Below the pieces are notes generated by a model, which was not told the DNA's origin, searched no databases, and saw nothing but the letters and a program-made list of their open reading frames with translations. Below, one piece after another: positions 20,781 through 29,000 of a stretch of DNA of 64,000 nucleotides. Both the position numbers and the translations under genes were made by a program. Position 1 is the stretch's first letter. Each line of letters begins with the position of its first letter. Source of the DNA: Aureococcus anophagefferens (lineage: Eukaryota > Sar > Pelagophyceae > Pelagomonadales > Pelagomonadaceae); the NCBI RefSeq assembly GCF_000186865.1, contig NW_008705566.1:914432-978431 (forward strand), given 5' to 3'.

Positions 20781-22583
20781 ATGCCGCTCCACATCCTCAC
20801 CGCCATCGCCCTCCTCTCCGCCGCCCACCAGGGCATCAAGGTCGCGGCCTCGTCGTCGAACCTCGGCGCGCCGTCGTCGAAGACCGCGGCCACCCCCAAG
20901 AAGCGCTTCCTCCGCTCGTCGGCGTCGGCGCAGGACCTCGTCAAGTCCAAGGAGCCCGTGCAGCTCGACAAGGTCGCGCACGCCCAGGAGTCGCTCGTCG
21001 CGCTCTCCGGCGACTCGTCGTCTTCGGATGTCGAGGGCGCGGCCTCGCTCAAGGACCGCTTCCTCCGCGTGTCGGCGCAGGACCTCCTCGCGGTCAAGGA
21101 GTCCGTGCAGCTCGACGACGTCGCGCACGGCCAGGAGTCGCTCGTCGCGCTCTCCGGCGACTCGCCGTCCTCGGACGTCGAGGCCGCGGCCTCGCTCAAG
21201 GGCCGCTTCCTCCGCTCGTCGACGCAGGACATCCTCGCGTCGCGCCGTCTCTCAGACCACGAATGCGGAACGCTTGTCGAACATTGCAGTGATTCGGAAA
21301 CGCGGAGCCAATGCGAGCAGAGCTACAAGTTCGACGACGGTGACTACCGGACTTGCTACTGGAATGGCGAACGATGCAAGTTCTCCGACGGAAATGCAGA
21401 AATATGCAGCGCTGAATGCGGAACGCTTGTCGAACATTGCAGTGATTCGGAAACGCGGAGCCAATGCGAGCAGAGCTACAAGTTCGACGACGGTGACTAC
21501 CGGACTTGCTACTGGAATGGCGAACGATGCAAGTTCTCCGACGGAAATGCAGAAATATGCAGCGCTGAATGCGAAACGCTTGTCGAACATTGCAGTGATT
21601 CGGAAACGCGGAGCCAATGCGAGCAGAGCTACAAGTTTGACGACGGTGACTACCTGACTTGCTACTGGAATGGCGAACGATGCAAGTTCTCCGACGGAAA
21701 CGCAGAAACCTGCATCGATGGTGGCCCTCCATCTGCGCCGCGGCCTACTCGTCGGCCTACGCCACGACCAACGCGCAGACCTACGCCGCGGCCGAATCCT
21801 CAGCCCACTCGTCGGCCTACGCCTCGTCCTACGCGCAGACCTACGCCGCGGCCGAATCCTCAGCCCACTCGCCGGCCTACGCCGCGACCCACTCGTCGGC
21901 CTACACCGCGGCCTACGCGCCGACCTACTCCATGGCCTACGCCAAGCCCTGGAGGCGGCGGCACCAGCGGCGGCGGCACGGACATGCTCGTCGTCGTGGC
22001 CGCGGCCGTCGCGGGCGCCCTCGTGGCGGTCCTGGCCTGCCTCTGCATCAAGCGCCGGCGGCCCGATACCGGCACAGCTCGCGCAGACATCAAAACGCGA
22101 CGCGAGCAGCAACGCCCCGCGCCTCCGCCGCACGAGACGACCGAGGAGTGCCCCATCTGCTGCGAGCGCATAGAGGGCTCCAAGACCCACCTCTCGTGCG
22201 CGCACGCGTTCTGTACGACGTGCATCGAGCGGTGGGTCCGAGAGAACCCTTCCTGCCCCGTCTGCCGGATCCCTGTCTCGGCGATGCCTCCACCGAGCGC
22301 CTGGGGCGTCGCGGGCACGTTTGCCTCGACGGAGCCCGCCGCGGCCGTCCCTTCCGCACCGCCCGTGAACCCGAGTTTCGCGGCCGCGCCGAGGGCGCCG
22401 CCGCTCGCCGTCGGCGCGCGAGTCGCCTACGACCGCGACGGCGCGGCGCGGCTCGGCGTCGTCGTCGCCGTCCACAACGAGGATCCGAGCGGGCCCTACT
22501 ACACCGTGCGCCTCGACGGCCCCGTGCCCCGCGACGTTCAGACGGAGCGCCACCGGCTCCGCCTGATCGCGACGTCGCCGTGA
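20781..22583 (+). CDS. Type I membrane RING protein with RFLR repeats and Cys-rich ectodomain
   Basis: 600 residues from the ATG that gives a signal peptide (core [15 protein letters not shown]). Three ~49-residue repeats each contain RFLR (residues 42-45, 93-96, 142-145) followed by S-x-QD and a VALSGDS segment. Next come three nearly identical 51-residue Cys-rich repeats (161-313; six to seven Cys each, [16 protein letters not shown]), a Pro-Thr stalk, and a membrane helix (about 402-424) nearly identical to that of the upstream gene. On the cytosolic side is a C3HC4 RING (C457, C460, C473, H475, C478, C481, C492, C495), then the shared module and a C-terminal Tudor/SH3-like segment (YYTVRLDG). 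RING domains of this type usually act as E3 ubiquitin ligases. A receptor-like membrane E3 is the reasonable reading; substrate unknown. Confidence 0.82.
   Translation: MPLHILTAIALLSAAHQGIKVAASSSNLGAPSSKTAATPKKRFLRSSASAQDLVKSKEPVQLDKVAHAQESLVALSGDSSSSDVEGAASLKDRFLRVSAQDLLAVKESVQLDDVAHGQESLVALSGDSPSSDVEAAASLKGRFLRSSTQDILASRRLSDHECGTLVEHCSDSETRSQCEQSYKFDDGDYRTCYWNGERCKFSDGNAEICSAECGTLVEHCSDSETRSQCEQSYKFDDGDYRTCYWNGERCKFSDGNAEICSAECETLVEHCSDSETRSQCEQSYKFDDGDYLTCYWNGERCKFSDGNAETCIDGGPPSAPRPTRRPTPRPTRRPTPRPNPQPTRRPTPRPTRRPTPRPNPQPTRRPTPRPTRRPTPRPTRRPTPWPTPSPGGGGTSGGGTDMLVVVAAAVAGALVAVLACLCIKRRRPDTGTARADIKTRREQQRPAPPPHETTEECPICCERIEGSKTHLSCAHAFCTTCIERWVRENPSCPVCRIPVSAMPPPSAWGVAGTFASTEPAAAVPSAPPVNPSFAAAPRAPPLAVGARVAYDRDGAARLGVVVAVHNEDPSGPYYTVRLDGPVPRDVQTERHRLRLIATSP
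21261..21719 (+). repeat. Three tandem 153-bp Cys-rich repeats
   Basis: Units 21261-21413, 21414-21566 and 21567-21719 start with GAATGCGGAACGCTTGTCG or GAATGCGAAACG. They are nearly identical, with a handful of substitutions concentrated in unit 3. The period is a multiple of three, so each unit adds one 51-residue Cys-rich domain. The DNA here is AT-richer than the flanking coding sequence. Confidence 0.93.
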
Positions 22584-23079
22584 ATCGCTGGCCGCGCCTC
22601 CCTGCCTGGACGCGCTGCGCAGCCTGAGGTGGGAATCGACGCTGCGTTGGGCTCTGCGTTCAACAGTCAGGGGCGTGGCAACGTGGGATGACTCGCGTTC
22701 GTTCGCCCGGCGAGATTCCGTCGCCGACGAGGTCCCGCCGGTGACACGGCGCGCCGCGACGCGATCACTGCGCGGTCCCTCTACTAGTAAGTAAGACGAG
22801 TCCTAGAGAATGGCGACACGCGGACGGTCCCCATCACCAGTCCGACGGCCGAAGACCTCTCGGAACCCACGGAATTCCACCCGGAGGGCCTGTCGGGGGA
22901 CGACCGCCGCAGCGCCTAGTCTACTAGGACCTACTATTTAGGTTGTGGAGATCACCTCGGGAAAGCAAGTGGGGAAAGCGCGAAATTATGATGCCGGATA
23001 AACCGCGAACTGAGCTCTTCAGAGCCAAACCAAACACACTCGACATTCACATCTCCGTACACACACAACCTCTCTCAAC
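22584..23079. other. Intergenic region with copy C of the dispersed repeat
   Basis: This 496-bp gap holds the third copy of the upstream repeat (about 22763-22860, starting gatcactgcgcggtccctct and containing AAGTAAGACGAGTCCTAG). It is less complete than copy A. A leader-like ccaaaccaaacacac lies at 23025-23039 and the gap ends CCTCTCTCAACATGGGC across the next start codon. That string is repeated at the start of the S1-domain gene at 27710. No gene is supported. Confidence 0.5.
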
Positions 23080-25482
23080 ATGGGCGTCAAGAACTTGGCG
23101 TCGTTTCTCCGCCGCAACTCCAATGCGCCCAAACTCGCAGATCCGTTCATGCACTCCAACTGGTACAACACGGACGAGAAACAAGCGGAGCGGGTCGTCG
23201 TGTGCGATTTCGCGGCGGTCGCGTATCACGTCCTCTCTAAGGTGGAGACCGACGCGTCGAAATTGCTCGGTGGGCAGTACGCGGTCATGGCGCGCGAGAC
23301 GCGCGCGTTCGTCGAGCGGTTCGAGCGCGTCGGCGCGGCGCTCGTCTTCGTCGTCGGCCGCACGGCCACGCACGCGGACCACCTCAAGCACGGCCACGCC
23401 GCTCACACCCTTGCGTCGAAGGCCATCCACGAGGCGCGAGCAGTCGAGCTCGTGGCGGCGGGGCGCGCCGACGAGGCGGCGGCGCACAGCAAGAAAGCGC
23501 TCGCGCCGATGAAGAACGGGGCGGTCGTCGATGCGCTCTTGGATCTCGCGGCCGAGGGTCGCGTCGAGGTGCTCTTCGGCGATGACGAGGACGATCCAGG
23601 CGTCGCCTACGAGGCAGCGGCGCGGCACGGCTGGGTCCTCTCGGGCGACACCGACATGGTGGCCTACCGCTACGAGGCCGTCGGATCGATCCAGGGCGTC
23701 ATCTTCCTCAAGGATCTCGACTGGACGACTGCAGGCCTCACGTTCCTGCACACGACGCCCGCGCTCGTGGCGGCAGCGCTCGGACTCGTCCGCGACGGCG
23801 TCGGCCGAGGCGAGCTGATGCCGCTCGTCGCGACGCTCCTCGGCAACGACTACGTCGACGACATCGAGCTCGCAACGGTCCACGACCACGCGTTGCACAA
23901 CGCGCTCCTCAAGCAGCAGGAGCGCTGGCACGCGCTCGACCCGGCGGTGCATCGCGAGGCCATGCGCGAGTTGCCCGGAAACGTCCGGCGACCGTGCCTT
24001 CTGGGCCATCGATGCAAGAATACGGACTGCCCCTACGATCATTCGCGGAGCTTGCGTTTCTTCTGCAATGCCAACGTGAACGACGACAACAATATCGGCC
24101 CCAATTATTGCACGCGGCCCTACACCTGCCGGTGGCGGCACCGAGGCGACGCCGGCCGGGTGCCGGTCTGGTGCGCGCAGGTGCCGGGGCCCGCCGTCGC
24201 CGACGCCGCGGCCGCAGCGGACGCGGTCGCGCGACCCGTACTGCTCAGGGGCGAACCCACCGGCGCGACGACGCGCTGGGTCGCCGACGTGCGCGCCGCG
24301 CGCGACGTCGTCGCGAACCTCCGCCACGTGGGCGCCGAAGCGTCCGTCGAGCGCCAGTTCTCCTGGGCGATCATCCGCGGCGTCGCGGACGCGGTCGCCG
24401 GTCACGCGTATCACATCGACGACGAATCGGCGGTGCTCGACGCCGTCTGCGGGGCCGGGACGGACTTGGCGGACAAGGTCCGGACGGCCGTCGCCGCGTA
24501 CGAACCGCGCCGCGCGGACCTCCGCGTCGCGGACGCGCCCTACGCCGTCGGCGACGGCGTGGCGGCGCGCTACGCGTACCATCAGATGCTCTCGCCGCTC
24601 CGCGACCGGCACCTTGGCGACCACTTTGACGCGTTCGCCCACTTCCCGCGGCGCCTCGGCGACCTCAAACTCGGGCTCGTCCACGGCGCGGGCGCGGCGG
24701 GCGTCTGCTGGCTCATGCAGGCCGACGGCTCCATCGCCCTCGTCGAGCGCCGGGCGTCGAGCCCCGAGGCGCTGCCGGATCTCGCGCAGCTGCTGGCCTC
24801 GGACGCCGCGAGGCGCGACGGCGTCCTCGCGCTCCTCGGCGCGTCCGACCTCGGCGACCTGCCGGCGCCGCTGCTCTGGCCCCTCGCGACGCTCCGCTTC
24901 TGGCTCGCGGCCGGCGGCGAGGCGATGCCCGGCGTCGAGCCGCCGCCGACGCTCGGCCCGCGGCAGATCCGCGCGATCGTCGAGGCCACGACGCAGCGAT
25001 GCCTCGAGGCCCGCCTCGGCTGCGACGCGCGGGAGCCGGACCGCTGGGCGCCGCCGCTCGTCGGCGCGCTCGCCGAGCCCGCGTTCCGGGCGCTCATGGC
25101 CTGGGTCCGCGCGCTCGAGGGCGTGCGGGGGCTTCTGGCGATTGGCGCGACGGGCGACCGCCCGGAGCTTCCGGCGGCCGTCTTCGACGGCGAGCTCCTC
25201 CTCGCCATCTGGAACGCGCACGCGGGCGGCGGCGCGACGCCGACGTCGGCGTGGGAGCGCTACGATGAGCTCGCCGCGCGGGCGGCCGGCGCCGCGCCGC
25301 TCGTCGACGCGCTCGTCGCGCGCGTCACCGAGGGCCTCGCGGTCGACGCGATGCCCCAAGTCGCGTTCCAGGCGCGTTCCGTGTCCGAGACGGTCGACTC
25401 CTGGGAAGACGAAGGCGACGATGCGCCGACGCTCCCCGTCGACGCGAATGCCGCGTGGGACGCGGTCGTCGGCGGCGTCTAG
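23080..25482 (+). CDS. FEN/XPG/Asteroid-like PIN nuclease with CCCH zinc finger
   Basis: 800 residues, starting MGVKNLASFL like FEN1/XPG/Asteroid proteins, whose N terminus is part of the active site. Candidate metal-binding acidic residues are D43 (VVVCDFAAVAY), the DDEDD group from 168, and D190/D192 in LSGDTDMVAY; this spacing fits the family. An H3TH-like helical part follows (LGNDYVDD). A CCCH finger of the C-x5-C-x4-C-x3-H type is at C306, C312, C317, H321, and a second Cys/His group lies at about residues 335-360. The rest (about 400-800) is Ala-rich and unassigned. Inference: a structure-specific or RNA-directed nuclease, with the finger giving RNA binding. It lies beside two other RNA-domain genes. 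Confidence 0.8.
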   Translation: MGVKNLASFLRRNSNAPKLADPFMHSNWYNTDEKQAERVVVCDFAAVAYHVLSKVETDASKLLGGQYAVMARETRAFVERFERVGAALVFVVGRTATHADHLKHGHAAHTLASKAIHEARAVELVAAGRADEAAAHSKKALAPMKNGAVVDALLDLAAEGRVEVLFGDDEDDPGVAYEAAARHGWVLSGDTDMVAYRYEAVGSIQGVIFLKDLDWTTAGLTFLHTTPALVAAALGLVRDGVGRGELMPLVATLLGNDYVDDIELATVHDHALHNALLKQQERWHALDPAVHREAMRELPGNVRRPCLLGHRCKNTDCPYDHSRSLRFFCNANVNDDNNIGPNYCTRPYTCRWRHRGDAGRVPVWCAQVPGPAVADAAAAADAVARPVLLRGEPTGATTRWVADVRAARDVVANLRHVGAEASVERQFSWAIIRGVADAVAGHAYHIDDESAVLDAVCGAGTDLADKVRTAVAAYEPRRADLRVADAPYAVGDGVAARYAYHQMLSPLRDRHLGDHFDAFAHFPRRLGDLKLGLVHGAGAAGVCWLMQADGSIALVERRASSPEALPDLAQLLASDAARRDGVLALLGASDLGDLPAPLLWPLATLRFWLAAGGEAMPGVEPPPTLGPRQIRAIVEATTQRCLEARLGCDAREPDRWAPPLVGALAEPAFRALMAWVRALEGVRGLLAIGATGDRPELPAAVFDGELLLAIWNAHAGGGATPTSAWERYDELAARAAGAAPLVDALVARVTEGLAVDAMPQVAFQARSVSETVDSWEDEGDDAPTLPVDANAAWDAVVGGV

Positions 25483-25906
25483 GAAGAAGATGACGCCGTT
25501 GATCGCGACGAGCCCGCGCGCGACGGTCGCCCCGGGGGAGATAAGCTCCCTGCTCTCCGATTCCTGCCCTATGTAAATATCGTACTCGCGCCGTGCATTC
25601 CTAGCGTCTTTGGCGCCGTGCATCCCGAGCTTCCTGTGAACCCTCACATCGACTCACAAAGCTACTACTTGTAGTCGTATGAACCTTGCATTCCATGGCC
25701 CCGGGCCGGGGCTTGGCCGCGCCCTTCTTAGCACTCCAGTAACGCACTTGGCGTATGCAAACAGCAATAAAGATCATGCATGCGCTGGCGCGAGAGGACG
25801 CTGCGTGAACCTCGCGCGCATGCGCGAGGGTGACATGTTAACGTCTTTGGCTTTCTTTAGGAGTCGCCTGGCGCGTGGAGGGAGTTGGCGCGCGCGGTCG
25901 TTTTCA
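25483..25906. other. Intergenic region between convergent genes
   Basis: This 424-bp gap separates the 3' ends of the PIN and Nudix genes. It carries the second copy of the CGTATGCAAACAGCA motif (about 25743-25767, versus 20352-20376). This is odd, because the motif is 5' of a gene in the first case and between two 3' ends here. Nothing else is recognised. Confidence 0.45.
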
Positions 25907-27463
25907 TCAGGCGGTCGCGGTGGCGGCGGCGGTCGCATTGTCGTCGGCATCGAACTCCAACTCGAGGCGGGGTTCGATAGCATCGAGGGACAGTTGCGAT
26001 TGGAATTCCTCATCGAACTCACGCTCCGCAGCTGCGCGGACGGAGCGAGGCCCGCGCGCGAGACGTCCTCGGCGGGGCGAGCGCGGCGAGCGCGGTGAGC
26101 TCGGCGACCTCGGGGAGCTCGGCGACGGCGGCGGGGCCGATCGCGTACTGGTGTGGCGGAACCGGCAGCTACTCCCATGGCTGCAGTATCCTTGCAGGAA
26201 GTAACGGCACGTGGCGACGGCCGCCGCGTGCTCCGATCGCGGGGGTGGATTGTTTCGGCGCCACTTGCCGGAACCGCCGCCGCGGCCCATGCGAGAACCA
26301 CCGCCGCGTCCTCGACCGACCCGGCCTTCGCGGACGATGTGGTTCGGTGCATTCGCGGGCCTGTCCGCGAACGTAGGATAGGCGCCGTGTTCGTCGGGCA
26401 ACGAGGCGACGACGCCGTAGGGGCCAAACGAGTGTTCGAAGCGCGCGCCATCGACGACGTGGTGGGGCAGCTCCGTGACCGGGCCCTCCAAGCCGTCGGC
26501 GTGAAGGGCCAACCGCGTCTCCTCGAGCAGTTCGCGGAGCGCGCAGTCCAGCCCCGATTCGCCCAGTAAGCGCTTGCCGCCCGGCAGACCAACCTCGAAC
26601 TTGGATTTGCGCTCCGAGTCGTCGTAGCCGCACACAAGCACATGCACGTCGCCGCCGTTCTCGAGCGTCGCGATGTCGGACAGTGCCGCGTCGCCGCCGC
26701 GCAGCCAGCGCACCTCGCACTTCTTGCCGAACGACTTCTTATCATGCTTAATGCGATTGTCCCCGACGTCCACGTCCGACATCCGGAGCGCATCGCGCAT
26801 GAGATCGGGATCGCGCCGCTCCACGAGAGCGCTCAGTGCGTTGACGGGCACGGCCGCGACGAAGTGGAAGAAGTCCGCCGCGCCCGAGGCGTTCAAGCCA
26901 TCGGCTGAAGCGCGCGTCAGCAGACCTCCTTCGAATTCGGCTCCCGCTTGGCTTGCGAGCACATTGCGCAGGCTGGTGCACATGTTGTTCAGCGTCGCAA
27001 AATCGCCGAGGAGCACGAGCCGCGCGTTGGTGACGAAGTTGCGACGAATCAAGTCGACGTCGGAGTCGGGGCGAGGCCCCCGGCTAGCGACGTCTTGGGC
27101 GAGAGGGCCGTGAGTCCCCCCGAACCGCGGTTCCTTGATTCGGGCGCCTGCCCAGGCTCGGTTGCGCTCGGACAGAAGAGATCTCTGGATTGCCGGGATC
27201 AAGTTCTCGTCGATCCACGTGCTGAGGGGTCGTTCGCACGCGAGCGGGTTGCCCGCGTCGGGGTCGCCGAGGGGCGAGACGTACGGCCCGTGGGTAACGT
27301 CGAGAGGGAGACGACGTGACAGGATGCCGATGCCCAGATCGAGCCGCTGCTCCCAATCCACACCGGGCCTGGACCGGCCGTCGATGGTGAACGTCCAGTA
27401 GCCGCCGTCGTACTTGTTGTAGTTCACGGTGATACGGAGTTGCTTGGTCGTGGTCATCGTCAT
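25907..27463 (-). CDS. Nudix hydrolase-like protein with CCCH zinc finger
   Basis: 518 residues. A full Nudix box is visible: G296, E302, R310, E311, E314, E315 in the arrangement G-x5-E-x7-RE-L-x-EE, with the conserved glycine after EE replaced (T-R-L). Nudix enzymes cleave nucleoside diphosphates linked to another moiety, including mRNA caps. A CCCH finger (C-x7-C-x5-C-x3-H) begins at C419, and RGRGGGSRMGRGGG-type sequence precedes it, both pointing to RNA. Residues 1 to about 280 are unassigned. The tail is Ser-Pro-Arg-rich, then acidic. The start is the ATG at 27461-27463, close to an ATG two codons later. It is divergent from the S1-domain gene. Inference: an RNA-end or cap-directed hydrolase; the substrate is not provable from sequence. 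Confidence 0.82.
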   Translation of the reverse strand: MTMTTTKQLRITVNYNKYDGGYWTFTIDGRSRPGVDWEQRLDLGIGILSRRLPLDVTHGPYVSPLGDPDAGNPLACERPLSTWIDENLIPAIQRSLLSERNRAWAGARIKEPRFGGTHGPLAQDVASRGPRPDSDVDLIRRNFVTNARLVLLGDFATLNNMCTSLRNVLASQAGAEFEGGLLTRASADGLNASGAADFFHFVAAVPVNALSALVERRDPDLMRDALRMSDVDVGDNRIKHDKKSFGKKCEVRWLRGGDAALSDIATLENGGDVHVLVCGYDDSERKSKFEVGLPGGKRLLGESGLDCALRELLEETRLALHADGLEGPVTELPHHVVDGARFEHSFGPYGVVASLPDEHGAYPTFADRPANAPNHIVREGRVGRGRGGGSRMGRGGGSGKWRRNNPPPRSEHAAAVATCRYFLQGYCSHGSSCRFRHTSTRSAPPPSPSSPRSPSSPRSPRSPRRGRLARGPRSVRAAAEREFDEEFQSQLSLDAIEPRLELEFDADDNATAAATATA

Positions 27464-27709
27464 CTTGCTGAGCTTGTAGTGTGTGTTTTGTTGTCGGTTT
27501 GGGGCTGTGCTTTGTGTTTGCTGAGGGCCACATGACGCCGAGAAATGCCGACACCGCCCACGCCGAGAAATGCCGACACCGCGCGCTCGCCGATCGCTGT
27601 GGACATCCGGACCGGAAATCCGGGAGCCGATGAAGCCAAACGCCGTCTACAGAACCAAAACACACACACACCACTCGACAGCCACACGATCCGCACATCC
27701 TCTCTCAAC
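27464..27709. promoter_or_regulatory. Divergent promoter between Nudix-CCCH and S1-domain genes
   Basis: These 246 bp drive both genes. CA-rich leaders face both ways: CAACAAAACACACAC on the minus strand (around 27480-27494) and ccaaaacacacacacac on the plus strand from 27655. Between them is a tandem duplication of acgccgagaaatgccgacac (copies from 27535 and 27560, period 25), a candidate duplicated binding site. No TATA box is evident. Confidence 0.55.
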
Positions 27710-28843
27710 ATGGGCCACGGGAGCACCAACTCGTACCGCCGGCCGAGCCGCACGGGAGCCTTGCGCCGCGACCTGCCCGTCGTCGTCCTCGGCGAGAGTT
27801 ACGCTGGCCGGGTGACTGGAATTGCGGAGTGCGGCATTTTCGTCACTCTGGACGCATCATGGGATGCACAGTCTGGCGTCCAAGCCTTTGGCCTCGTGCA
27901 CCACAAGAATCTCGCGGCCGGCGCAGGAGCGCTCTTCTCGAAGGGCCAACGCGTTCGCGCCACAGTCCTGCAGATTCGCGAAGGTCAGCGACTCGCCCTC
28001 CGGCTCGAGACCTCTTTCACGAATCAAGCCAACGCCGACGTCCGTCCCAAGAACACTCCCGCGCCCGCGATCGTCGGCGACGTGAAACACGGCACGATCG
28101 CGAAAGTTCACGAACGTGACGACGGCGTCTTCGTGAAGCTCGACGGCTCGCCGCCGTTCGCTCGCTGGGGCTGGGCGCATATCTCTGAAATCTCTGACGA
28201 GCGCGTCGACAAGCCACGTCTGAGCGTCCTTTTCCCCGTCAACAAACGCGTGAAGGTCAAGGTCCTGCGAATCGACGACCGGGGGCTTTGCCTCGGGCTC
28301 AAGCCGTCCTACTTCGCCGAGGATGCGGCCGCGAAGGCCGCCGAGGAGGAGGCCGCAGCAACGAAGGCCACCGAGGAGGAGGCCGCGCGCGTCGAGGCCG
28401 CCGAGGAGGAGGCCGCGCGCGTCGAGGCCGCGGCCGCCGCGGAGGCCGAGGCCGCGGCGTCGCGCTTCGCGGCCGCCATGGCCGCGGCCAAGGAGTTCGC
28501 GGCCAAAAAGAAAAAGGCCACTCAAGAACCTGAACACCCAAAGGAGTTGGGTTCCGGCTGGGTCTACGGCGGTCTGCTGGCTCACGACGATTACCAGACG
28601 ATCGCGCTCGCGTCTCGGAGGAGCGCTCGTGACGACGCCATCGACGACGAGCTCCGGGCCGCAGCTCTGCCGATCGCCGCCGCCGCGCGCAAGATCCAGG
28701 GCCTGGCGCGGCGCGTCGCGGCCAAGGTCGAGGCCGCCGGCGACTCGCCGCGTCGTCGCGCCGCGACTCGCGGCGCGAGGCGCAGGCCGCCATCGCCTAG
28801 GTCGCCCCTCCGGGTGCGCTTTGGCCTGAGGCGCCGTGTATAA
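27710..28843 (+). CDS. Double S1 RNA-binding domain protein
   Basis: 377 residues from the ATG in CCTCTCTCAACATGGGC, the same context as the PIN-CCCH gene. Two S1-type OB folds: about 25-103 (YAGRVTGIAECGIFVTLD ... LRLE) and about 120-205 (HGTIAKVHERDDGVFVKLD ... LGLK). They are followed by a charged E/A-rich helix (about 208-265) with tandem EEEAARVEA-type units, and an IQ-like motif near residue 325 (ARKIQGLARRVA). The tail is Arg/Pro/Ser-rich. S1 domains bind RNA in translation, degradation and processing factors. The tandem units come from a short DNA repeat (about 28370-28440). Inference: an RNA-binding accessory factor; no catalytic domain is visible. Confidence 0.8.
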   Translation: MGHGSTNSYRRPSRTGALRRDLPVVVLGESYAGRVTGIAECGIFVTLDASWDAQSGVQAFGLVHHKNLAAGAGALFSKGQRVRATVLQIREGQRLALRLETSFTNQANADVRPKNTPAPAIVGDVKHGTIAKVHERDDGVFVKLDGSPPFARWGWAHISEISDERVDKPRLSVLFPVNKRVKVKVLRIDDRGLCLGLKPSYFAEDAAAKAAEEEAAATKATEEEAARVEAAEEEAARVEAAAAAEAEAAASRFAAAMAAAKEFAAKKKKATQEPEHPKELGSGWVYGGLLAHDDYQTIALASRRSARDDAIDDELRAAALPIAAAARKIQGLARRVAAKVEAAGDSPRRRAATRGARRRPPSPRSPLRVRFGLRRRV

Positions 28844-29000
28844 CGCTTGGCCTTCGGCGCCTTCTTGGCTTTCTTGCCTGCTGCCCCGGGCGTTGAGATG
28901 CTTCTCCGATCGTGCTTCCCGAGGAGAGTCGCCGGGACCGCTGAAGCATCAGCCGCACCAGACCTACTAGTAAGCCTGACTTTTAACCCCCCCCCCCCCG

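Noticed and set aside
28987..28999. Run of 13 C next to the flavoprotein stop as a regulatory signal
   Set aside because: Homopolymer just outside the coding region; more likely slippage or assembly noise than a functional element.
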